DNA from: Paraburkholderia sejongensis
Lineage (GTDB): Bacteria > Pseudomonadota > Gammaproteobacteria > Burkholderiales > Burkholderiaceae
Assembly (NCBI RefSeq): GCF_020880815.1
Contig: NZ_JAJITD010000013.1
Span: 62,001-126,000 of the forward strand
Length of the DNA: 64,000 nt
Reading direction: 5' to 3'
In this document: positions 27,089 to 35,278 of the stretch, one piece after another
How positions within the stretch are numbered: the first letter of the stretch is position 1
Layout: each line of letters opens with the position of its first letter
Program-made: the position numbers and the translations under genes
Notes under the pieces: model-generated
Database searches by the model: none
What the model was told of the DNA's origin: nothing
The model's input: only the letters and a program-made list of their open reading frames with translations

Positions 27089-28270
27089 TTGGCCGATAAC
27101 ATCAATATTCATCCCGAGATTAGCGAACAGGCGGCCGAATTCGTCGAATTACGCCGCCGCATTCATGCTCATCCGGAATTGGGATTCGAGGAAATCCAAA
27201 CCAGCCGGCTGGTCGCCGAACGGCTGAAGGCCTGGGGCTACGAGGTCACCGAGGGTATCGGCGGCACCGGCGTGGTCGGCCGTCTGAAAGTCGGCAACGG
27301 CACCCGCACGATCGGCATTCGCGCGGACATGGACGCGCTGCCGATCATCGAGGACACCGGCCTGCCTTACGCGAGCAAGGTCCACGGCAAGATGCACGCG
27401 TGCGGCCACGACGGTCACACCGCGATCCTGCTGGCCGCCGCGCATTATTTCGCACAAACGCGCCGCTTCGACGGCACGCTGAACCTGATTTTCCAGCCGG
27501 CCGAAGAAGGACAGGGCGGCGCGGTGCGGATGATGGAAGAGGGCCTGTTCGAGCGCTTCCCGTGCGATGCGGTGTATGCGTTGCACAACGCACCGGGCGT
27601 GCCGGTCGGCATGTTCATCGTGCAGCAGGGCGCGATGGCCGCATCGTCCGACATGGTGACGGTCACGCTGACCGGCAGGGGCATGCACGCGGCGATGCCG
27701 CACCTGGGTCGCGATCCGGTGGTCGCGGCGGCGAGCATCGTGATGGCGCTGCAGACGATCGTCGCGCGCAACGTGCCGCCGGCGGACGCCGCGGTGCTGA
27801 CGGTCGGCGCGATCCAGGCCGGCACCGCGCACAACGTCGTGCCGAATACCGCGACGATCCTGCTGACCGTGCGCACGCTCAGCACCGACGTGCAGAAGCT
27901 GATCGAAACGCGGCTGCGCGAGATCGTCGAAAGCCAGGCGGCCAGCTTCGGGGTCGGCGCGCAGATCGACTACCAGCGGGTCACGCGGGTGCTGATGAAT
28001 ACTCCGCAGGAGACCGAACGCGCCCGCGCGGCGGTCGCCGCGGTGGTCGGCGCGCAGAACATCCTGCCGCTGCCGCCGGGCATGATGGGCGGCGAGGATT
28101 TCTCGTGGATGCTCGAGAAAGTGCCGGGCTGCTACGTCGCACTCGGCAACGGTCACGAGGGTCACGGCAGTTGCATGATCCACAACCCCGGCTACGACTT
28201 CAACGACCAGGCGCTGCCGATCGGCGTCGCCTACTGGGCCACGCTCGTCGAGCAATATCTGAGCGCCTGA
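27089..28270 (+). CDS. M20-family amidohydrolase (hippurate / N-acyl-amino-acid hydrolase type)
   Basis: Metal-dependent amidohydrolase of the M20D group, 393 residues. Metal ligands are visible in order: CGHDGHTA (Cys/His), AEEGQGGA (Glu pair, catalytic Glu and ligand), ALHNAPG, the dimerisation-domain GRGMHAAMPHLG, GGEDFSWML and the terminal His in MIHNPGYDFND. It would release an amino acid or amine from an N-acyl or N-aroyl conjugate such as hippurate. The start is TTG at 27089 with AAGGAG at 27075-27080, 8 bases upstream. It leads a set with a porin and an MFS importer, suggesting a complete uptake and cleavage pathway for one substrate. Confidence 0.88.
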   Translation: MADNINIHPEISEQAAEFVELRRRIHAHPELGFEEIQTSRLVAERLKAWGYEVTEGIGGTGVVGRLKVGNGTRTIGIRADMDALPIIEDTGLPYASKVHGKMHACGHDGHTAILLAAAHYFAQTRRFDGTLNLIFQPAEEGQGGAVRMMEEGLFERFPCDAVYALHNAPGVPVGMFIVQQGAMAASSDMVTVTLTGRGMHAAMPHLGRDPVVAAASIVMALQTIVARNVPPADAAVLTVGAIQAGTAHNVVPNTATILLTVRTLSTDVQKLIETRLREIVESQAASFGVGAQIDYQRVTRVLMNTPQETERARAAVAAVVGAQNILPLPPGMMGGEDFSWMLEKVPGCYVALGNGHEGHGSCMIHNPGYDFNDQALPIGVAYWATLVEQYLSA

Positions 28271-28294
28271 ATTTCGCCAATCCGCTTTTCGCCG

Positions 28295-28316
28295 GCCGGC
28301 ATGCCGCCGTGCCGGC
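28295..28316 (+). repeat. GC-rich hairpin between amidohydrolase and porin genes
   Basis: GCCGGCA (28295-28301) and TGCCGGC (28310-28316), 7-bp stem with an 8-base loop, 31 bases before the porin ATG. No T-run follows. It may attenuate readthrough or protect the 5' end of porin mRNA. Confidence 0.35.
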
Positions 28317-28346
28317 GGCCAGATTACGTCCATATCGGGGATTCAA

Positions 28347-29534
28347 ATGAAATATAAAAAGACCGTTTGCGCCGCGGCTGTGGCGCTGATGTCGCACGCG
28401 GCATGGGCCGATTCGTATCTCCAGCAGTCGCTGTCCGAGTGGCCGACGATGCAAAGCGCGGTCCAGCAGAACGGCGTGTCGCTGTACGGCGCGGTCGACA
28501 TGGGACTGAACTTCCAGAGCGTCGGCGGCAACGCGCGCTGGCAAACCCAGAGCGGCGGCGTCCATACATCGCAGTTCGGCGTCTTCGGGCGGGAGGATCT
28601 CGGCGGCGGTCTGAAGGCGGAATTCAACCTCGAGAACAGCTTTACCGCGAACAACGGCGCGTTCGGCACCAGCAACACGCTGTTCGATCGCGCCGCGTGG
28701 GTCGGCCTGAACTCGGCGCGATGGGGCGCGCTGCGCTTCGGCCTGCAGCCGACCGCGAACCTGCCGCAATTCATCGACCCGTTCGGCGAAGTGACGACCA
28801 ACTCGGTCGTCACGTGGCTCGCCGGCGGCGCGGTGCAGACCGCCAGGGGCGTCGGCTACAACGCGGACCTCGGGCCGGGTTCGAGTCAGGTGCTGGTGCG
28901 CGAGAGCAACGCGGTGTCGTGGACCACGCCGCGCGTGATGGGCTTCGGTGCGACCTTCATGTACGCGTTCACCAACCAGGCGGGCGTCTCGCCGAATGCG
29001 TCGAATCAGGGCGTGGTGGCGTCGTGGACCAATGGCACGCTGTATCTGGCGGGCGCGTACAACCGTGTGTGGAGTCCGGAGGTCCAGACCGCGGCCGGCT
29101 TGCAGACCGTGCGCAACGACATCTACGGGGTGTCCGCGATTTACGACGTCGGTTCGTACGTGCTGTCGGCCGCGTTCTCGCAGGTCGCGCCGAAGCTCGA
29201 GGGCAACGGCATCGCGCGTTCGTATCTGCTCGGCGCGACGGTGCCGTGGGGCCGCCATGCGGTGCGCGCGTCGGTGGTCTACCGCGATACCTCGGGCGTG
29301 CACGACGCCGCCGGCGATCCGGCGAAGGATTCGGCGCTCGGCGTGATGCTCGGCTACGACTACTCGCTGTCCAAGCGCACGTCGCTGTATGCGCGCGCGG
29401 GTTTCATCCGCAACTACGGCATCTCGACCGTGATCCTGAACAGCAATCCGTTGCCGTTGCAGACCGGCTCGGCGTCGCCTGAGCTTGGCACCACGCCGAT
29501 GACGGCGTCGGTCGGCATCTATCACCTGTTCTGA
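28347..29534 (+). CDS. Outer-membrane porin (Gram-negative porin, OmpC/Burkholderia type)
   Basis: Trimeric general or substrate-selective porin of 395 residues. A signal peptide ends at MSHAAWADS, and the mature part opens with SVTLYG-like VSLYGAVDMGLNF. Typical motifs are SQFGVFGREDLGGGLKAEFNLE, FDRAAWVGL and the C-terminal VGIYHLF ending in Phe, needed for BAM recognition. There is an unusual ~25-residue segment between signal peptide and first strand (DSYLQQSLSEWPTMQSAV). It lies between the amidohydrolase and MFS genes and likely lets their substrate cross the outer membrane. Confidence 0.92.
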   Translation: MKYKKTVCAAAVALMSHAAWADSYLQQSLSEWPTMQSAVQQNGVSLYGAVDMGLNFQSVGGNARWQTQSGGVHTSQFGVFGREDLGGGLKAEFNLENSFTANNGAFGTSNTLFDRAAWVGLNSARWGALRFGLQPTANLPQFIDPFGEVTTNSVVTWLAGGAVQTARGVGYNADLGPGSSQVLVRESNAVSWTTPRVMGFGATFMYAFTNQAGVSPNASNQGVVASWTNGTLYLAGAYNRVWSPEVQTAAGLQTVRNDIYGVSAIYDVGSYVLSAAFSQVAPKLEGNGIARSYLLGATVPWGRHAVRASVVYRDTSGVHDAAGDPAKDSALGVMLGYDYSLSKRTSLYARAGFIRNYGISTVILNSNPLPLQTGSASPELGTTPMTASVGIYHLF

Positions 29535-29615
29535 GTCCGGGTTGCAACGCGGACCTGGCGCGGCGCAGGCCCAGCTGTGCTGCGCACTTTTGTCCGCATC
29601 TGAAGAGTCACTCGC

Positions 29616-30941
29616 ATGAAGCCAACTATTTGTCCACCGGTTACCCGATCGCGCGATGCCGTCGCGTCGCATGCCGCATCGAGCCCGGCGTCGGCCGCGG
29701 CGCCGAGCCGCCGCCGGGTCATTCTCGCGACCTCGCTCGGCAACGCGCTCGAATTCTTCGACTTCACCGTCTACAGCTTTTTTGCGGCGCTGATCGGCAA
29801 GCTGTTCTTTCCGGTCGGCGGTTCGTACGGGCCGCTGTTGCTGTCGTTAGCGACCTTCGGCGCCGGTTTCGTCGTGCGGCCGCTCGGCGGAATTGTGATC
29901 GGCACGTATGCGGACCGGCGCGGGCGCAAGGCCGCGATGACGCTGACCATTCTGATGATGGCGCTCGGCACGGCGATCATCGGTCTCGCGCCGACCTACG
30001 CGCAAATCGGCATCGCCGCGCCGCTGCTGATCATCGCAGCCCGTCTGATCCAGGGCTTCTCGGCGGGCGGCGAAGTCGGCGCAGCGACAACGTTCCTGAT
30101 GGAGTCGGCCGCGCCCGGCACGCGCGGCTATCTGGTCAGTTGGCAACTCGCGAGCCAGGGCGCGTCGGCGCTCGCCGGCGCGCTGTGCGGGATGTTGCTC
30201 ACGCATGTGCTGACGCCCGCCGCGCTCGAAAGCTGGGGCTGGCGCGTGCCGTTTCTGGCGGGTCTGCTGATCGGCCCGGTCGGGCTGTACATTCGCAGCC
30301 ATCTTCATGAGACGTTGCACGCAGCGCCGCAGAGCCGCGAGCGGGCTGCCGTGCCGGCGCGCTACGACGTGCGGCGGATCGTGCTCGGCACGCTGCTGAT
30401 GGTCGGCAGTACGTCGTCGATGTACATCCTCGTGTTTTATCTGCCGTCGTGGCTCACGCGTTTCACCCATGCAGCGGGCGCGGCGGCGTTTTTGCCGAGC
30501 GGTCTCGCCGGACTCATCCTGACCGTGGCGTCGCCGTTTTGCGGCAAGCTGACCGACCGGCTGGGCTCGCGCAAGCCGATCCTGTACGCGACGGCCGTCG
30601 CGACCCTGGTCGCGCTCTATCCGGCTTTCGCGCTGATGCTGCATGCGGCGTCGCTGGTGCCGATTCTCGCAGCGGTCGCGTTGCTGATCGGGCTGTGGGT
30701 CGTCGCGAATCCGGCCGGCTTCCTGCTGCTGCTCGAGGGCTTTCCGCGCGAGATGCGCGGGCGGTCGCTCGGCATTATCTATAGCGTCGGCGTGACGCTG
30801 TTCGGCGGTTTCGCGCCGTTCGCGGTGACGTGGCTGATCGGCGCAACGGGCAGCGCCTATGCGCCGGTGTGGTACATGGCGGCATGCAGTGCAGTGAGCT
30901 TCGCGGCGCTGATTGCATTCGACGAGCGCATTACCGATTAA
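29616..30941 (+). CDS. MFS transporter, metabolite:H+ symporter (citrate/MHS type)
   Basis: Major facilitator of the metabolite:H+ symporter family, 441 residues, twelve helices. Clear signatures are GNALEFFDFTVYSFFAALIG in helix 1, the loop 2-3 motif ADRRGRKAAM, and RLIQGFSAGGEVGAATTFL. Family members import citrate, 2-oxoglutarate, proline betaine or shikimate. Position after the amidohydrolase and porin suggests import of the conjugate or its acid product. It is separated from the porin by 81 bp and shares its direction. Confidence 0.9.
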   Translation: MKPTICPPVTRSRDAVASHAASSPASAAAPSRRRVILATSLGNALEFFDFTVYSFFAALIGKLFFPVGGSYGPLLLSLATFGAGFVVRPLGGIVIGTYADRRGRKAAMTLTILMMALGTAIIGLAPTYAQIGIAAPLLIIAARLIQGFSAGGEVGAATTFLMESAAPGTRGYLVSWQLASQGASALAGALCGMLLTHVLTPAALESWGWRVPFLAGLLIGPVGLYIRSHLHETLHAAPQSRERAAVPARYDVRRIVLGTLLMVGSTSSMYILVFYLPSWLTRFTHAAGAAAFLPSGLAGLILTVASPFCGKLTDRLGSRKPILYATAVATLVALYPAFALMLHAASLVPILAAVALLIGLWVVANPAGFLLLLEGFPREMRGRSLGIIYSVGVTLFGGFAPFAVTWLIGATGSAYAPVWYMAACSAVSFAALIAFDERITD

Positions 30942-30990
30942 CCGCCGGGCTCATCGCCGATGCGCCCGGCCACAGACAATAGGAGAACCA

Positions 30991-31380
30991 ATGAACGTAC
31001 ACAAATTAATCAAGCTCGCGGGCGCGACGGCACTCGTGCTCGGTTGCCTGAATGCTCACGCGCAACCGCAGACGACCGGATCGGCCCGGGCGGCTGAGCC
31101 GCCGGTGTCAGCATCGCAAAGCACCGCCGAGATCAGGACGGCCAACCGGCAACTCGCGCGGGATGTGCGCCGCGCGTTCAGGGCTGCGAAGAACCAGGGG
31201 CTGCGCGCGAGCAATGTCACTGTTCGCGCGAGCAACGGCGTGGTGACGCTGACGGGGAGCGTGCCGACCGCCGAGCAAGTCGAACTCGCGGCCAGTGTGG
31301 CGAAGGGCGTGTCCGGCGTGCAGTCGGTGATTAACCGCGTCGCGGTGCGCAAGGAATTCAGTAGCCGGGGCAGCAACTAG
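30991..31380 (+). CDS. BON-domain exported protein
   Basis: A 129-residue exported protein. The signal peptide ends near LNAHAQPQ, and the C-terminal half is one BON domain (VTVRASNGVVTLTGSVPTAE, VAKGVSGVQSVINRVAV). BON domains associate with membranes or phospholipids and occur in OsmY-like stress proteins. The ATG at 30991 follows AGGAGA. It lies 49 bp after the MFS gene and may be the last gene of that operon. Confidence 0.85.
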   Translation: MNVHKLIKLAGATALVLGCLNAHAQPQTTGSARAAEPPVSASQSTAEIRTANRQLARDVRRAFRAAKNQGLRASNVTVRASNGVVTLTGSVPTAEQVELAASVAKGVSGVQSVINRVAVRKEFSSRGSN

Positions 31381-31847
31381 CCTTATCGCATTAACAGAGC
31401 GTCGCACGCGGTACTTTTTTAGATGAGTGTTCGTCTGGCTCGAGCCGCGTGGATGGCTTGCAGCCGGACGACCATGCATGACCGTCCTCTCCCCCACCGC
31501 GGTTCGACGGCGCAAACATTTAGCGCGCCGTAACCCGCAAGTGTCCCGCTCCAAATCGTCAAAGTAGTCCTAGTCCTATTTTCGAAGTTATCAGTGTTTT
31601 CTAGGACTATGCCTATTATCGGCAGCCGCGACTATGTCTAAATTCCTTGTCACGCCATTGCCCGTTGGGCACGGCCTCAGAAGTGTTCAGCCGAAAATTC
31701 ACCTTGCGAACCTGTTGCGGCGTCTCCTGCACTGCTGTCAGTAACATGGCAGCGCGCTGCAATTCCGGTCGGACCGGTCTTGGGTCACCGGCGCGCAGGG
31801 TAGTGTTTTCCGAACGATTTCAATCGCCGTGATTATGGAAAACTATC
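31381..31847. promoter_or_regulatory. Regulatory region upstream of the first response regulator
   Basis: About 470 bp with no convincing gene. It contains TAGTCCTAGTCCTA (31565-31578), two overlapping direct copies of TAGTCCTA, and the inverse CTAGGACTA at 31601-31609, so TAGTCCTAG/CTAGGACTA is a perfect 9-bp inverted repeat with 27 bp between. The layout suits binding of a LuxR/NarL-type dimer, possibly the adjacent regulator itself (inference). Confidence 0.5.
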
Positions 31848-32564
31848 ATGACTTCATCTCAAATCCGAGTCATCGTCGCCGACGATCATCCGGTGATCCT
31901 CGAAGGCGTCAGGTACGAACTCGAAAGAAGCAATACGATTTCCGTTGTCGGCACCGCGTCGAATTCCGGCGAGCTGATGGAGGCGTTGGGCACGTTGCCT
32001 TGCGATGTGCTGGTATCGGACTACGTGATGCCCGGCGGCGCGCATGGTGATGGACTGGCGCTCTTTTCGTTCATCCGCGAGCAATATCCGAATCTGAAGA
32101 TCGTCGTACTGAGCATGATGGAAAATCCGGTGGTGTTACGGGTATTGATGCATGGCGGCAATATCTGCGTCTTCAGCAAAGCCGATCCGATCAGCAATCT
32201 GACGATAGCCGTACACGCCGCCTATGCTAATGGCCGCTATTTATCGCCGCGCATGGTGGCGATTGCGGATTCGCTCAAGCTCGGGGCGCGCGGTAACGTG
32301 ACGGGCGCACCCTTGACCAGGCGCGAACTGGAAGTCGTGCGCTTCTACGTCTCGGGTATGTCGGTTACGGAAATTGCCACGCTGCTGCGCCGGAGCAAGA
32401 AAACGATCAGTACGCAAAAAGGCGCGGCGATGCTCAAGCTAGGCATCGACCGCGATGCTGATCTGGTGCGTTATGGAATGGAGACCGGATTGGTCATGCC
32501 GTCGGCGTCGATCGCCTCGTCCGAATTCGTCGTGAACGAAATAGGCCCTCCCAAAGCGGTCTGA
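31848..32564 (+). CDS. Orphan response regulator, NarL/RcsB type (1)
   Basis: Two-component response regulator of 238 residues. The receiver has the acidic pair in VIVADDHPVIL, the phospho-acceptor Asp in DVLVSDYVMPG and the conserved Lys in VFSKAD. The C-terminal LuxR-type helix-turn-helix reads LTRRELEVVRFYVSGMSVTEIATLLRRSKKTISTQK, close to RcsB in its KTISTQK recognition helix. A ~25-residue tail follows. No histidine kinase is adjacent. A second regulator of the same type is 390 bp downstream and a fimbrial operon follows, so control of fimbriae is likely but inferred. Confidence 0.9.
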   Translation: MTSSQIRVIVADDHPVILEGVRYELERSNTISVVGTASNSGELMEALGTLPCDVLVSDYVMPGGAHGDGLALFSFIREQYPNLKIVVLSMMENPVVLRVLMHGGNICVFSKADPISNLTIAVHAAYANGRYLSPRMVAIADSLKLGARGNVTGAPLTRRELEVVRFYVSGMSVTEIATLLRRSKKTISTQKGAAMLKLGIDRDADLVRYGMETGLVMPSASIASSEFVVNEIGPPKAV

Positions 32565-32954
32565 GTGCGGTGCGACACCGCATAGGTCACTATCTGGTAT
32601 CGGGATATTCCGGCTGGCACTTCATGCCGGCGCGATCCCAGAACAACCCGAGTTCCTTCGCGACGGGCGTATTGCATCGTGCGCCTCTCGTCGAACCCGC
32701 GATCGCCAATCGAGTGTGATTGCGGTTGGTTCCGTGACAACATCCAAAAGATATTTTTATATTCCTTTCTATCCATCGACTTTTCGTTGAATTGGAAATC
32801 ACCACAACGAGTTTGTTTATTAACGTCAGATAGGCGTCACCGAGCTTGTAGATCTTGCGTCAGACGAAGTGAAATTGTTTTCGAAATGTGGCAGGGACGT
32901 CGCGGCCGGCTTTGCTGGTGCGGACAGTCTTGCCAGTGTGGCTGTGGAGCATGT
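32565..32954. other. Intergenic region between the two response regulators
   Basis: About 390 bp. An in-frame extension of the second regulator runs through it from 32679, but its translation is Cys/Arg-rich and unlike a receiver, so I treat it as leader or promoter DNA. I see no strong repeat. Confidence 0.4.
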
Positions 32955-33605
32955 GTGAGAAAGTTAAGAGTAGGTCTTGCCGACGATCACCCATTTATTC
33001 TGCTGGGCGTCGAACATCTGCTTCTGAAGTGTCCGGACATCGAGGTCTGCTTCAAGACAGAAAGTATTCAGCAGTTGCTCGATCTGCTGGACGAAGTGCC
33101 GGTCGAAGTGCTCGTATGCGACTACGAATTCGAAGGTGATCCCTACGCCGACGGTCTCGGTCTCCTCGACCGGATCCGGCGAGTCGCACCCGCCACACGA
33201 GTCGTATTTCTGAGTTCCCATTCGTCTCCCTATATTGTTTCGGCCGCGCTCAATGCGGGGGCGGCCGGCTTTATCGGTAAAGGGCAGGAGGGCTTCGTCA
33301 ATCTGCCGACAGCGGTCCGCACTGCCAGAAACCAGAGCGTCTACGTGCCCGAATCGTTGATGGACAAGGTGCTGCAGTCGAACGCGCTGACTACGGAAAC
33401 GGGCGCCACCCCGGGCGCTTTGTCGGAGAAGGAGGCCACCGTGGTTCGCATGATCTGCGACGGCATGTCGATTAGCGCTATCGCCGCCAGGCTCAAGCGC
33501 AGTCCGAAGACGGTCAGCAATCAGAAAAACGCAGGCATGAAGAAGCTCGGCGCAAAAAACGATATAGAACTCGTGACCATCATGCGCGAGTGGCACTGCT
33601 CGTAG
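32955..33605 (+). CDS. Orphan response regulator, NarL/RcsB type (2)
   Basis: A second NarL/RcsB-type regulator, 216 residues from the GTG at 32955, which has GGAG at 32946-32949. The receiver opens RKLRVGLADDHPFILLG; the acceptor Asp is in EVLVCDYEFEGDPYADG, a looser acceptor loop than usual (no Pro after the Asp), and the Lys is in FIGKGQEG. The output domain reads LSEKEATVVRMICDGMSISAIAARLKRSPKTVSNQK. It ends 258 bp before the major fimbrial subunit. Paired orphan regulators next to fimbriae suggest heterodimer or hierarchical control (inference). Confidence 0.88.
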   Translation: MRKLRVGLADDHPFILLGVEHLLLKCPDIEVCFKTESIQQLLDLLDEVPVEVLVCDYEFEGDPYADGLGLLDRIRRVAPATRVVFLSSHSSPYIVSAALNAGAAGFIGKGQEGFVNLPTAVRTARNQSVYVPESLMDKVLQSNALTTETGATPGALSEKEATVVRMICDGMSISAIAARLKRSPKTVSNQKNAGMKKLGAKNDIELVTIMREWHCS

Positions 33606-33663
33606 CATTGTTCTGGTTCGTTCGGACCGTTGCGCGCTGGTTACGGTCGCGCTTCCCGGCGGT

Positions 33664-33690
33664 CGTATTTTTGAGAATACGTTTTTGAGA
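33664..33690. promoter_or_regulatory. Repeats upstream of the fimbrial operon
   Basis: TTTTTGAGA occurs twice in direct orientation (33668-33676 and 33682-33690), 14 bp apart start to start, and the first copy lies inside an inverted repeat CGTATT/AATACG (33664-33669, 33676-33681). A further GAGA-TCTC pair follows. It lies about 180 bp before the fimbrial start and is a candidate regulator-binding or promoter site. Confidence 0.4.
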
Positions 33691-33862
33691 TCAATTCTCT
33701 GTTTGCTTTCTTCGTTGGGCGCTTAGCTTAAATGGTCTTGCATTTTGGGTATCGGCCCATTAACAGCGATTCGCGTCGATGACATCATTTCTCTGCCTTG
33801 GAGATTGCTGGATGCACCGGCTTTACAAAGGTTAATAGTTTGAAACAGAAGAGGAATGATTC

Positions 33863-34399
33863 ATGAAAAAGCAAATTTCGCATTTGATGATCGCGCTGAT
33901 GGGCGTGTCCGTCGCACCGATGGTTTTTGCACAATCGGCGCCGGGCACCGGGCAAGTCACGTTCAACGGCCAACTGACGAGTGAGACCTGCCAGATCAAC
34001 ACGGGCGACGAAGACAAGACGGTGATGCTGCCGACCCTGTCGACGCAGTCGCTGGCCGCTGCAGGCCAAACGGCCGGTTCGACCATGTTCGACATCTCGG
34101 TGTCGGCTTGCCCGTCGGAACTGACCAGTGTCGCGGCGCACTTCGAGACCACGAACATGAACCCGGATACGCGCAACGCGATCAATCAGGCTCCCGAGGC
34201 TGATGCGGCCAAGAACGTCGAGGTGCAGTTGCTCGATCGGGACGGCACGAACGCGCTTCTGCTCGGCAGCACGGGTACGGCCGTGCCGATCCAGAACGGC
34301 GAAGCAACGATGAGCTACGGCGGTCAGTACTACGCAACGGATGCAACCACGGCCGGTAAGGTGACGGCCATCGTCCGCTACACGTTGGCATACCAGTAA
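33863..34399 (+). CDS. Major fimbrial subunit (type 1 / chaperone-usher pilin)
   Basis: Pilin of 178 residues. A signal peptide ends at PMVFAQS. The mature protein has the hydrophobic donor strand near VTFNGQLTSETC, the pilin disulphide Cys pair (ETCQIN and SACPSEL) and the C-terminal beta-strand VTAIVRYTLAYQ with penultimate aromatic, recognised by the chaperone. It is the first gene of the fimbrial operon and is followed by a hairpin, as is common for the abundant subunit. Confidence 0.92.
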   Translation: MKKQISHLMIALMGVSVAPMVFAQSAPGTGQVTFNGQLTSETCQINTGDEDKTVMLPTLSTQSLAAAGQTAGSTMFDISVSACPSELTSVAAHFETTNMNPDTRNAINQAPEADAAKNVEVQLLDRDGTNALLLGSTGTAVPIQNGEATMSYGGQYYATDATTAGKVTAIVRYTLAYQ

Positions 34400-34423
34400 G
34401 CGAATCCGAAGCTGAGTGGTAGA

Positions 34424-34453
34424 GGGTTGCCCTTCGTTGTGGGAGGGCAACCC
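34424..34453 (+). terminator. Intercistronic hairpin after the major pilin gene
   Basis: A perfect 10-bp stem, GGGTTGCCCT (34424-34433) and AGGGCAACCC (34444-34453), with a 10-base loop and no T-run. It sits between the major subunit and chaperone genes. Such stem-loops in fimbrial operons limit readthrough or protect the upstream mRNA, giving excess of the major subunit. Confidence 0.65.
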
Positions 34454-34492
34454 GACGCACATGCTCGCAATTCAGCGAGCCTGGAGGGGCGA

Positions 34493-35266
34493 ATGCGTTC
34501 AATGAAGTTCCCTATTCTTTGGGTGGCGGCGGTTATCTGCAGCGTGGTTACGTTTGCTGCACAGGCTGCCGTCACCATCACCGGTACGCGGGTCATCTAC
34601 CCGGCACAGAACCGCGAAGTCAATGTTCGACTGAACAACGCCGATAGCCGGCCCGCGCTGGTTCAGGCGTGGCTGGACGACGGCGATGCCACGGCCGCGC
34701 CGAACGAAATCAAGGTCCCGTTCACGCTGTTGCCGTCGGTGTTTCGCGTGGAGCCTCATCGCGGTCAGGCGTTGCGCATCATGTTCGCGGGCGGTGACAT
34801 GCCGACAGACCGCGAGTCTGTCTATTGGCTAAATGTGCTGGAAATTCCGCCGAAACCGGCCAACGTCGAAGATCGCAACATGATTCAGCTTGCGTTCCGC
34901 ACGCGGATCAAGATGTTCTATCGGCCCGCATCGTTGCTCGACGATCCCACCGCGGCTCGCTCGCAATTGACATGGCACGTCCAATCGAGCGGACACGGCG
35001 AGCGCGTTATCCGGGTCGAGAATCCTTCGCCTTACTACGTTTCATTCGGGAGCGCGACCGTCGAGGCGGGAAGCCAGAAGGTCGCGCTGCGGCCAGACAT
35101 GGCACCTCCGTTCGGATACGTCGATCTCCTTCCGGAAACCGGCAAGCTGGATATCAAGGCGCCTGCAACGGTTTCGTATGCGGTATTGAACGACTTCGGC
35201 AGCGCAGTGAAGGGCACGGCTGAGCTTGGTAGTGCACAGCTTACAGAAGCACAAAAAAGTCAATAA
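34493..35266 (+). CDS. Fimbrial periplasmic chaperone (PapD/FimC family)
   Basis: Periplasmic assembly chaperone, 257 residues. The signal peptide ends at FAAQAAVTITGTRVIYP. Domain 1 has the motif REVNVRLNN with the conserved Arg that anchors the subunit C-terminus, and the signature VYWLNVLEIPPK; the conserved Lys is in RIKMFYRP. Domain 2 follows. The ATG at 34493 has GGAGGGG just upstream; an ATG at 34502 is the alternative. It would donate its G1 strand to the two pilins of this operon and deliver them to the usher. Confidence 0.93.
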   Translation: MRSMKFPILWVAAVICSVVTFAAQAAVTITGTRVIYPAQNREVNVRLNNADSRPALVQAWLDDGDATAAPNEIKVPFTLLPSVFRVEPHRGQALRIMFAGGDMPTDRESVYWLNVLEIPPKPANVEDRNMIQLAFRTRIKMFYRPASLLDDPTAARSQLTWHVQSSGHGERVIRVENPSPYYVSFGSATVEAGSQKVALRPDMAPPFGYVDLLPETGKLDIKAPATVSYAVLNDFGSAVKGTAELGSAQLTEAQKSQ

Positions 35267-35278
35267 ACGGATTTCGGT

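Noticed and set aside
28200..29672. Minus-strand frame of 490 codons opposite the porin
   Set aside because: Arg/His-rich translation, no family features, and the porin on the other strand is unmistakable.
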